From: an uncultured Burkholderiales bacterium
GTDB taxonomy: Bacteria > Pseudomonadota > Gammaproteobacteria > Burkholderiales > Burkholderiaceae_C
DNA length: 9,726 bases
Direction: 5' to 3'
Assembly (NCBI GenBank): GCA_937897495.1
Contig: CALCBL010000631.1
Span: 1-9,726, forward strand
This document shows, one piece after another, positions 1 to 5,323 of the stretch (positions are counted from its first letter, which is position 1; each line of letters begins with the position of its first letter). Under the pieces are notes generated by a model. The model did not search any database, had not been told where the DNA came from, and saw only the letters and a list, made by a program, of their open reading frames with translations. Made by a program: the position numbers and the translations under genes.

Positions 1-633
1 CGCATGTTTGAATGCGACGCCAAACTCAGCGCAGACGATGTGGTGTTTTTAATGCATGACGCCACATTGCAGCGAACCACCAATGGCCATGGCATTGGCG
101 GCGAGCAAAGCTGGCAAGAACTTTCGCAGTTAGACGCTGGCAGTTGGCACTCTAGACACTTCAGTGGCGAGCCCCTGCCTACGCTGGCCAATTTGGCGCA
201 ATACTGCATTCGCAATCGCTTTTTTCTCAACATTGAAATCAAACCATCACCTGGTGTTGAATTCAAAACAGGTGAGGTCGTGGCCCAACAAGCGGCTCTT
301 CTTTGGCAGCACGAAGAAGTACCACCACTTTTAAGCTCTTTTCAGGTGGAATCTTTAAAAGGGGCTCAGCAAGCCGCACCTCAATTGCCCAGAGGTTTGT
401 TGCTGCACAACCTGCCTGATGCTTGGCTAGAAACTGCCAAGACCTTGGATTGCAGCGCTGTTGTTTGCCAATATGCCTTGTGGACACCCGATAGGGTGGC
501 GGCTGTTCATGCCGCGGGCATGCGTTGTTTAAGCTACACCGTCAACGACGAATGGGCCGCCCAACATCTCATGGCATTGGGAACAGACGGCATCATCACT
601 GACCGGGTAGATGCCTTCAGCCCCGCAACTTGA
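1..633 (+). CDS. ugpQ: Glycerophosphodiester phosphodiesterase (5'-truncated by window edge)
   Basis: Hydrolyses deacylated phospholipid head groups (glycerophosphodiesters) to sn-glycerol 3-phosphate and an alcohol in the cytoplasm, feeding phosphate and carbon recovery. The reading frame is open to base 1 and the first visible codon is Arg, so the gene starts outside the window; the missing part should carry the family's HRG...ENT segment. Visible GDPD landmarks, counted from the first Met (base 4): FECD (2-5, metal-binding Glu/Asp), MHDATLQRTTNG (17-28, catalytic-type His18), NIEIKP (76-81, metal-binding Glu78), and the barrel-closing SYTVND and TDGIITDRVD segments near the C-terminus. All catalytic residues that should be visible are present. 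The name ugpQ is inferred from family resemblance, since the ugp transporter genes often found beside it are not in view. The last 17 bases overlap the convergent small membrane-protein gene. Confidence 0.9.
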   Translation, partial: RMFECDAKLSADDVVFLMHDATLQRTTNGHGIGGEQSWQELSQLDAGSWHSRHFSGEPLPTLANLAQYCIRNRFFLNIEIKPSPGVEFKTGEVVAQQAALLWQHEEVPPLLSSFQVESLKGAQQAAPQLPRGLLLHNLPDAWLETAKTLDCSAVVCQYALWTPDRVAAVHAAGMRCLSYTVNDEWAAQHLMALGTDGIITDRVDAFSPAT

Positions 634-898
634 AACGCATTTGCAAAGCCCACTCTAATGTGGCGCAAACCAAAACAAGCGCGCCATAGGTCGCCATTTT
701 GCCGTCGTTTCCCGTCATCACCAGACCCCCTACCAGCACGGCCAAGCCGCAAATGGCATTCAGCAGCCACCGCCAAAGCCACTTGATTTGAGACTGACGT
801 CTGAACTGGAACGAGCCCCAGAGCGTGATACCCATGGAAAGTACCAGCGCAGGCAAGCCGAAATTCACCAAATGCCAAAATACGTCATCCCAAGTCAT
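617..898 (-). CDS. Small integral membrane protein of unknown function (93 aa)
   Basis: Function not recognised. The 93-residue product has three hydrophobic stretches, about residues 10-30, 42-62 and 69-86, separated by a basic loop (QFRRQSQIKW, 31-40) and a short polar turn (TGNDGK, 62-67). The end is basic (MRFKLRG). By the positive-inside rule the 31-40 loop and the C-terminus should be cytoplasmic. It is rich in Trp and Leu and has no catalytic motif or signal cleavage site. It is supported as a real gene by a well-placed Shine-Dalgarno (AGAAGG on the minus strand, 905-910, six bases before ATG), a coherent membrane-protein composition and a tight fit between ugpQ and hemA. It is divergent from hemA with 41 bases between the two start codons. 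I recall similar short unnamed proteins beside hemA in Comamonadaceae but cannot verify that here. Confidence 0.75.
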   Translation of the reverse strand: MTWDDVFWHLVNFGLPALVLSMGITLWGSFQFRRQSQIKWLWRWLLNAICGLAVLVGGLVMTGNDGKMATYGALVLVCATLEWALQMRFKLRG

Positions 899-904
899 TG
901 ATTT

Positions 905-910
905 CCTTCT
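905..910 (-). promoter_or_regulatory. Ribosome binding site of the small membrane-protein gene
   Basis: Read on the minus strand, AGAAGG lies six bases before the ATG at 898-896. It is a good Shine-Dalgarno and supports this start. The opposing hemA start has no comparable site. Confidence 0.7.
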
Positions 911-924
911 CTGTTGGTACAGGT

Positions 925-932
925 TTTATAAT
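925..932. promoter_or_regulatory. Shared divergent -10 element for hemA and the small membrane-protein gene
   Basis: On the plus strand TATAAT (927-932) is a perfect -10 hexamer ending seven bases before the hemA ATG. On the minus strand the overlapping bases 930-925 read TATAAA, a 5/6 -10 match about 27 bases before the other start codon. Both share the palindromic core TTATAA (926-931). No convincing -35 is seen on either side: TTCCTT (903-908) at 18-base spacing is the best plus-strand option, and no -35 is apparent for the minus strand. The promoter role is inferred from position and hexamer match. Confidence 0.55.
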
Positions 933-939
933 CTGAAAC

Positions 940-2211
940 ATGGCAGTCTGGGCATTGGGGTTAAACCACACAACAGCTCCGCTCGATTTGCGCGGGCGGT
1001 TTGCCTTTGCCTTGGACCAATTGCCGCCTACTTTGCAGCAACTCAGGGGCAACTTGGCCTCGCACACAGCGCGCGAACCTGAAGCCGCCATTCTCTCAAC
1101 TTGCAACCGCACAGAAATTTATTGTGCCGCAGATCAGCTTGTAGTTGATGAAACTCTGAATTGGTTGGCACAAACAGGTGGTGTCTCTGCCCACGAGCTG
1201 CGCGCTCACACCTACATGCTCGAAGAAGGCCATGTGGCCAGGCACGCCTTCAGAGTGGCCAGCGGGCTCGACTCCATGGTTTTGGGAGAAGCGCAAATTT
1301 TGGGTCAACTCAAAGATGCCGTCAGAGCCGCTGAAGAAGCCGGCGCACTGGGCAGCACCCTGAACCAATTGTTTCAACGCAGTTTTGCAGTGGCCAAAGA
1401 AGTGCGGTCCACCACTGAAATTGGCGCCCATTCCATCAGCATGTCTGCCGCCGCGGTTCGCTTGGCGAGTCAAATTTTTGAAGACCTCACCAAAATCAAA
1501 GTTTTGTTTGTGGGCGCCGGTGAAATGATTGAGTTGGTGGTCACCCACTTTGCAGCCAAAAACCCTCGCAGCATGGCCATTGCCAATCGCAGCATGGACC
1601 GCGGTGAAAAACTCGCCGATCGATTTGGTGCCGAGGTCATGCGCCTGTCAGAACTGCCCGATCGACTGCATGAATTTGATGCTGTGATCAGTTGCACCGC
1701 CAGCACTTTGCCCTTGATTGGCTTAGGTGCTGTAGAACGCGCACTGAAAAAACGCCGCAATCGTCCCATGTTCATGGTGGATTTGGCGGTGCCGCGCGAC
1801 ATCGAACCCGAAGTCAAATCCTTAGAAGACGTCTACCTCTATACCGTTGACGATTTGGCCAGCGTCATTCAAACAGGCCAAGCACATCGGCAAGCTGCAG
1901 TGGCCGAAGCAGAGGTGATCATTGACGCAGGTGTCCAGAGCTTTATGCACTGGATGCACCAACGAGGCAGCGTGCCACTCATTCAGCAACTCAATGCGCA
2001 AGCCGATGAATGGCGCGAAGCTGAAATGGCCCGTGCCCGCAAATTGTTGGCGAAGGGTGAGGACCCAGAAAAAGTGCTGGAGGCACTTTCACGTGGCTTG
2101 ACTCAAAAGATGCTGCATGGCGCTATGGCAGAACTGAGAGAAGCAGATCCCGAACACGTGGCCCAAGCCACACATGCCGTTCAACGTCTTTTCTTGCGCA
2201 AAGAACGCTAG
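940..2211 (+). CDS. hemA: Glutamyl-tRNA reductase
   Basis: Reduces glutamyl-tRNA(Glu) with NADPH to glutamate-1-semialdehyde, the first committed step of C5-pathway tetrapyrrole synthesis, in the cytosol. The 423-residue length is normal. The N-terminal catalytic domain has [13 protein letters not shown] (7-19) and [10 protein letters not shown] (53-62) with nucleophile Cys55. [17 protein letters not shown] (101-117) carries His102 and the specificity region. The NADPH-binding domain has VGAGEMIEL (191-199), AIANRS and VISCTAS. The rest is the helical dimerisation domain. The start is the canonical MAVWALG. There is no Shine-Dalgarno, and a perfect -10 hexamer ends seven bases upstream, so translation may be leaderless. 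It is first in a probable operon with prfA and prmC. The stop is TAG, the only one in the window. In other bacteria HemA is controlled by haem-dependent proteolysis; no sequence evidence for that was examined here. Confidence 0.97.
   Translation: MAVWALGLNHTTAPLDLRGRFAFALDQLPPTLQQLRGNLASHTAREPEAAILSTCNRTEIYCAADQLVVDETLNWLAQTGGVSAHELRAHTYMLEEGHVARHAFRVASGLDSMVLGEAQILGQLKDAVRAAEEAGALGSTLNQLFQRSFAVAKEVRSTTEIGAHSISMSAAAVRLASQIFEDLTKIKVLFVGAGEMIELVVTHFAAKNPRSMAIANRSMDRGEKLADRFGAEVMRLSELPDRLHEFDAVISCTASTLPLIGLGAVERALKKRRNRPMFMVDLAVPRDIEPEVKSLEDVYLYTVDDLASVIQTGQAHRQAAVAEAEVIIDAGVQSFMHWMHQRGSVPLIQQLNAQADEWREAEMARARKLLAKGEDPEKVLEALSRGLTQKMLHGAMAELREADPEHVAQATHAVQRLFLRKER
2071..2089 (+). other. Hairpin within the 3' part of hemA
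   Basis: AAAGTGC (2071-2077) and GCACTTT (2083-2089) form a perfect 7-bp stem with loop TGGAG. The loop displays GGAG, complementary to the CCTCC run found before prfA (about 2255-2263). Structure is seen in the sequence; any function is speculative and the coding sequence alone could produce it. Confidence 0.3.
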
Positions 2212-2234
2212 CGACCATCGCCCAAGCCTGCGCC

Positions 2235-2255
2235 GCATTGAGATTGACTCAATGC
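2235..2255 (+). other. Intercistronic hairpin between hemA and prfA
   Basis: GCATTGAG (2235-2242) pairs perfectly with CTCAATGC (2248-2255) around a five-base loop (ATTGA). It occupies the middle of the 69-base hemA-prfA gap and ends 25 bases before the prfA ATG. No T-tract follows, so it is not a standard terminator. A run of CCTCCTCC comes right after it, resembling the 16S rRNA 3' end rather than a ribosome binding site. The first in-frame stop after hemA's TAG is TGA at 2239-2241, inside the 5' arm. A role in prfA expression or mRNA processing is an inference. Confidence 0.55.
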
Positions 2256-2280
2256 CTCCTCCAAATTTTCGCAAAGACTC

Positions 2281-3381
2281 ATGAAACCCTTTTTACGTCA
2301 CCAGCTTGAGCGGTATGCCCAGCGTCTAGAAGAGCTGGACTTTTTGCTGTCGCGCGAAGACATCATGGCCGACATGAATCAGTTTTTAAAACTGTCACGC
2401 GAGCATGCTGAGGTGAGTGCTTTGGCCAAACGTTATGCACGGTATTTAGAACGCAGCAGCGATTTAAAAGCAGCCCATGCCATGCTAGAAACCAGCAGCG
2501 AAGACATCGATATGCAAGCCATGGCCCATGAAGAAATTCAAAGTGCCTCACAAGAAATGAGCGAGTTGGAAGCTGAGTTGCAGCGCATGCTGCTGCCCAA
2601 AGACCCCGACGATGCACGACCTGCTTTTTTGGAAATTCGCGCAGGGACAGGCGGCGACGAGTCAGCGCTTTTTGCTGGCGACTTGCTTCGCATGTACACC
2701 AAGTTTTGTGAGCGCAAAGGCTGGCGCGCCGAAATCATGTCAGAGTCTGCCAGTGAACTGGGGGGCTACAAAGAGGTGGTCATTCGCATCGAAGGTGACA
2801 ATGTGTTTGGCACCATGCGCTTTGAATCGGGTGGCCACCGTGTCCAACGCGTGCCGACCACCGAAACACAAGGCCGCATTCACACCAGCGCATGCACCGT
2901 GGCCGTTCTCGCAGAGCCCGACGAAGCCCAAGCTGTGACCATCAACCCTGCCGATTTGCGCATTGACACCTACCGCGCCAGCGGAGCGGGTGGTCAGCAC
3001 ATCAACAAAACAGACTCTGCGGTGCGCATCACGCACATTCCTACGGGCATTGTGGCTGAGTGCCAAGACGATCGCAGCCAACACCGCAACAAAGCCAAAG
3101 CCATGCAGGTTTTATCGGCACGCATTCAAGAAAAAGATCGCAACGAGCGCGCCGCCAAAGATGCGGCTTTGCGCAAAGGGCTCATTGGCAGTGGCGACCG
3201 GTCAGACCGAATTCGCACCTACAACTTTCCGCAAGGACGCTTCACAGATCACCGCATCAACCTCACCTTGTACAAGCTGAGTTTCATCATGGAAGGTGAC
3301 TTGGAAGAAGTGACACAGTCACTTCAGAATGCCAGGCAAGCCGAGCAATTGGCTGATTTGGAATCAAGCCTGCCATCATGA
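2281..3381 (+). CDS. prfA: Peptide chain release factor 1 (RF1)
   Basis: Recognises UAA and UAG stop codons in the ribosomal A site and triggers peptidyl-tRNA hydrolysis. At 366 residues it is slightly longer than the familiar enteric RF1 but normal for the family. Domain 1 is an N-terminal coiled/helical region (about 1-105). [22 protein letters not shown] (118-139) is the conserved RF signature. The codon-reading PxT motif appears as PTT (192-194) within [18 protein letters not shown]. The catalytic GGQ is at 237-239 in [16 protein letters not shown], with Gln239 the methylation target of PrmC. PxT rather than SPF marks it as RF1, not RF2. The start fits the family N-terminus, but no clear Shine-Dalgarno precedes it. 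It ends in TGA (read by RF2) in a 4-base ATGA overlap with prmC. Confidence 0.97.
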   Translation: MKPFLRHQLERYAQRLEELDFLLSREDIMADMNQFLKLSREHAEVSALAKRYARYLERSSDLKAAHAMLETSSEDIDMQAMAHEEIQSASQEMSELEAELQRMLLPKDPDDARPAFLEIRAGTGGDESALFAGDLLRMYTKFCERKGWRAEIMSESASELGGYKEVVIRIEGDNVFGTMRFESGGHRVQRVPTTETQGRIHTSACTVAVLAEPDEAQAVTINPADLRIDTYRASGAGGQHINKTDSAVRITHIPTGIVAECQDDRSQHRNKAKAMQVLSARIQEKDRNERAAKDAALRKGLIGSGDRSDRIRTYNFPQGRFTDHRINLTLYKLSFIMEGDLEEVTQSLQNARQAEQLADLESSLPS

Positions 3382-4193
3382 ACGTGGCGCAATGTTTAAC
3401 GCGTGGCCACGTGTTGGGACTGCCCCGACTGGAAGCCCAAATTCTGTTCTTGCATGCCGCAGGCAGATCGCTGCACGACCGCGCATGGCTGTTGGCGCAC
3501 GATACCGATGAGGTATTGCCTGAACATATTGCAGCCTTTGAAGCACTGGCACAGCGCCGACTGCAACTCGAACCTGTAGCCTACATCGTGGGGCAGAAAG
3601 AATTTTTTGGACTTAACTTGGCCATCGACAAGCGTGTGCTTGACCCCAGAGCTGACACCGAAGTGTTGGTGGATTGGGCCTTGGCATGCGGTTTAGGCTT
3701 AGAGCGCCCCAAATACCTCGATTTAGGGACAGGCAGTGGCGCTATCGCATTGGCACTCAAATCTCAGCTTTCAGAGGCCGAAGTTCTGGCCGTGGACAAC
3801 AGCGCCGAGGCTTTGAGCCTTGCTGCCCAAAATGCCCACAATTTGGCATTGAATGTCAGCTTCCTTCAAAGCAACTGGTACTCACAAGTTCAAGGCAAAT
3901 TCAATGTGCTGGTGTCCAATCCCCCCTACATTGAAGACCATGACGCCCACTTGGCAATGCTGACCCACGAACCCCTTCAAGCCTTGGCAAGCGGCCCTGA
4001 TGGCCTGGAAGACATCAAGAAAATCATTCAAAACGCCCAAAATTACTTGGAAGTGGGTGGCTGGCTGCTAATAGAACATGGTTGGAAGCAAGCGACAGCA
4101 GTTAGAGGCCTGCTTGAGCAAGCCGGATTCAAGCAGGTCCAGTCCAAGTTAGACTTGGCAGGCATTGAGCGTTGCTCCGGGGGCCAAAAATAA
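3378..4193 (+). CDS. prmC: Release factor glutamine N5-methyltransferase
   Basis: Uses S-adenosylmethionine to methylate the side-chain amide of the GGQ glutamine in RF1 and RF2, improving termination. The product is 271 residues, a normal length. An N-terminal helical substrate-binding domain (about 1-75) precedes [23 protein letters not shown] (73-95). The AdoMet-binding motif I is [12 protein letters not shown] (114-125), an acidic ribose-binding-type residue sits in VLAVDNS (136-142), and the substrate-glutamine-binding NPPY is at 181-184. The conserved [13 protein letters not shown] follows. Its ATG overlaps the prfA stop (ATGA), so it is probably translationally coupled to its own substrate's gene; no separate Shine-Dalgarno is seen. 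The older name hemK comes from its frequent linkage to hemA, as here. Confidence 0.96.
   Translation: MNVAQCLTRGHVLGLPRLEAQILFLHAAGRSLHDRAWLLAHDTDEVLPEHIAAFEALAQRRLQLEPVAYIVGQKEFFGLNLAIDKRVLDPRADTEVLVDWALACGLGLERPKYLDLGTGSGAIALALKSQLSEAEVLAVDNSAEALSLAAQNAHNLALNVSFLQSNWYSQVQGKFNVLVSNPPYIEDHDAHLAMLTHEPLQALASGPDGLEDIKKIIQNAQNYLEVGGWLLIEHGWKQATAVRGLLEQAGFKQVQSKLDLAGIERCSGGQK
4109..4158 (+). other. Pair of hairpins in the 3' end of prmC
   Basis: CCTGCTTG (4109-4116) pairs with CAAGCAGG (4130-4137), 8 bp with a 13-base loop. A second hairpin follows: CCAAGT (4144-4149) with ACTTGG (4153-4158) around TAG. Neither is followed by a T-tract, so termination is unlikely. They could stabilise or punctuate the prmC message before grxD, or be coincidence in coding sequence. 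Confidence 0.35.
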
Positions 4194-4221
4194 ACCCTTG
4201 CCTGCAAATACCCCGCCAACA

Positions 4222-4230
4222 TGAAATAAT
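4222..4230 (+). promoter_or_regulatory. Possible extended -10 promoter for grxD
   Basis: TGA followed by AATAAT (4225-4230) matches an extended -10 (TGn plus a 5/6 hexamer) 30 bases before the grxD ATG. The best upstream TTG hexamer (TTGCCT, 4198-4203) is spaced 21 bases away, too far for a good -35. If active it would give a leader of about 24 bases containing the Shine-Dalgarno. The nearby TTGACA (4238-4243) is too close to the gene to act as its -35. Confidence 0.35.
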
Positions 4231-4248
4231 CACCCCATTGACAGTTAA

Positions 4249-4254
4249 AGAGGA
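4249..4254 (+). promoter_or_regulatory. Ribosome binding site of grxD
   Basis: AGAGGA lies six bases before ATG. It is the clearest Shine-Dalgarno on the plus strand of this window and suggests that grxD is translated independently of prmC. Confidence 0.75.
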
Positions 4255-4260
4255 TTTCCC

Positions 4261-4590
4261 ATGAGCGATACCCAAGCCCGCATTGATGATTTGGTCAAAC
4301 ACAACGAAGTACTGCTTTTCATGAAAGGCAGCGCCAGCTTTCCCATGTGCGGCTTCTCTGGTCGTGCCATTCAAATTTTGAAGGCTTGCGGCGTTGATCC
4401 GAAGGCTGTTAAAACAGTCAATGTGTTGGACGATGCTGAAATTCGCAATGGCATCAAGGAATACAGCAACTGGCCTACCATTCCTCAGTTGTATGTGAAG
4501 GGCGAATTTGTAGGTGGCTCCGACATCATGATGGAAATGTACGAGTCGGGCGAACTGATTCAAGTGCTGGGCACCACGCCCAAAGAATAA
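4261..4590 (+). CDS. grxD: Monothiol glutaredoxin (Grx4/GrxD type)
   Basis: A CGFS-type glutaredoxin that binds a [2Fe-2S] cluster as a glutathione-ligated dimer and works in Fe-S cluster transfer and iron homeostasis in the cytosol. The 109-residue product is full length. Motifs: the FMKGS segment (20-24) with the glutathione-contacting Lys22, active-site CGFS (30-33) with Cys30 as cluster ligand, NWPTIPQLYVKGEFVGG (about 78-94) with the cis-proline loop, and the GGSDIM glutathione-binding segment. It lies 67 bases after prmC on the same strand, with its own strong ribosome binding site and a possible promoter, so it may be transcribed alone as well as from the hemA operon. A strong terminator follows at 4637-4675. 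Confidence 0.96.
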   Translation: MSDTQARIDDLVKHNEVLLFMKGSASFPMCGFSGRAIQILKACGVDPKAVKTVNVLDDAEIRNGIKEYSNWPTIPQLYVKGEFVGGSDIMMEMYESGELIQVLGTTPKE

Positions 4591-4607
4591 TCACTCCAGC
4601 AGTGTGC

Positions 4608-4635
4608 TTTTAAGCTTCTACATGGAAGCTTGAAA
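4608..4635 (+). other. AT-rich hairpin after grxD
   Basis: TTTTAAGCTTC (4608-4618) pairs with GAAGCTTGAAA (4625-4635), 11 bp with one T-G wobble and a six-base loop, giving two AAGCTT copies. It sits just before the main terminator and lacks its own T-tract. It may protect the grxD message 3' end or act with the terminator. Confidence 0.45.
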
Positions 4636-4636
4636 C

Positions 4637-4675
4637 AAAAATGGTTTCAGTCCACCGACTGTAGCCATTTTTTTT
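4637..4675. terminator. Bidirectional rho-independent terminator of grxD, overlapping the transglycosylase 3' end
   Basis: On the plus strand bases 4637-4652 pair with 4657-4672 around the loop CACC, 16 bp with a single T-T mismatch (4647/4662) and one T-G wobble. The right arm runs into eight Ts (4668-4675). The minus strand ends in a five-T run (complement of 4637-4641), so it can also stop the opposing transcript. Bases 4647-4675 are at the same time the last codons and stop of the minus-strand transglycosylase gene; the eight Ts come from two AAA lysine codons plus flanking As. Confidence 0.85.
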
Positions 4676-5312
4676 GGGCTGCCAAGACAGATTGGGGATA
4701 AGCAGATTGCCCACGGCTGCCGTTGTAACGGCCGAGCGCGTAAAACAGGTCGCCACTTTCTCGCTCCAACATGTGGCGCAAGATGACGCAACCAAAGCGA
4801 AGCTGCGTTTGCGTATGAAACAAAACACTTTCGTTGCCATCGCCAATGCTGCGCGTCCAAAAGGGCATGACCTGCATATAACCCCTGGCACCAGCGCTTG
4901 AAATGGCGTACTTCCTGAAGGCACTTTCCACCTCAATCAAGCCCAATACCAATGACAAAGACAAACCGGCGCGCCTAGCCTCATACCAAACTGTGTGCAA
5001 AAACTCAGAACGATCGTCTGGATGTTTCATCCATTGGCTTAAGCGATGCGAGGCTTTGCTTGTCCATTCATTGAACTGCTTTTTCTCAAGCTCTGTATTG
5101 AGAACTGGCACGGGTGGGCCGCTCTGTGAAACCGCCTGACTGAGTGCGGTTCGAATTGAGTCTGACAGTGCCTCTTCGGCTTGGTTGCCCGCCCAAGCGG
5201 ATTGAATGAATGCATGAGTCAACAGCAAAGAGGGTGCAACGAGGGTTGAAACAAATCCACGCCCACCACCCCGAATAGCTTGGCGCAAAAATTTGCGTCG
5301 ATGCAAATTCAT
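4647..5312 (-). CDS. Lytic murein transglycosylase, SLT fold, with Tat-like signal peptide
   Basis: Predicted to cleave the MurNAc-GlcNAc bond of peptidoglycan with formation of 1,6-anhydro-MurNAc, acting in the periplasm. The 221-residue product begins with HRRKFLR (4-10), close to the twin-arginine consensus, followed by a Gly-rich, moderately hydrophobic segment and a likely cleavage site after AWA (39-41). A low-complexity linker follows. The SLT domain (about 105-215) has LIEVESAF with probable catalytic Glu129, GARGYMQVMPFW (141-152), the LRFGCVILRHML helix and the ALGRYNG motif (192-198), matching GH23-type transglycosylases. It starts 11 bases after the proS stop, so the two genes are probably co-transcribed; the Shine-Dalgarno is weak. 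Its last codons form part of the terminator shared with grxD. The paralogue name cannot be assigned from sequence alone. Confidence 0.88.
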   Translation of the reverse strand: MNLHRRKFLRQAIRGGGRGFVSTLVAPSLLLTHAFIQSAWAGNQAEEALSDSIRTALSQAVSQSGPPVPVLNTELEKKQFNEWTSKASHRLSQWMKHPDDRSEFLHTVWYEARRAGLSLSLVLGLIEVESAFRKYAISSAGARGYMQVMPFWTRSIGDGNESVLFHTQTQLRFGCVILRHMLERESGDLFYALGRYNGSRGQSAYPQSVLAAQKKWLQSVD

Positions 5313-5323
5313 GCGCGGGTCTT

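Noticed and set aside
534..878. Alternative 114-codon minus-strand frame overlapping the small membrane-protein gene
   Set aside because: It overlaps ugpQ further and lacks a ribosome binding site, while the 617-898 frame has a good Shine-Dalgarno and membrane-protein composition.
4238..4243. Consensus TTGACA just upstream of grxD
   Set aside because: A matching -10 would fall inside grxD after the start codon, so it cannot drive this gene; no suitable -10 is seen.
5284..5297. Inverted repeat CGCAAA/TTTGCG near the start of the transglycosylase gene
   Set aside because: The arms are six bases with a two-base gap, which is too tight for a stable RNA hairpin, and the bases encode the conserved Tat-like signal.
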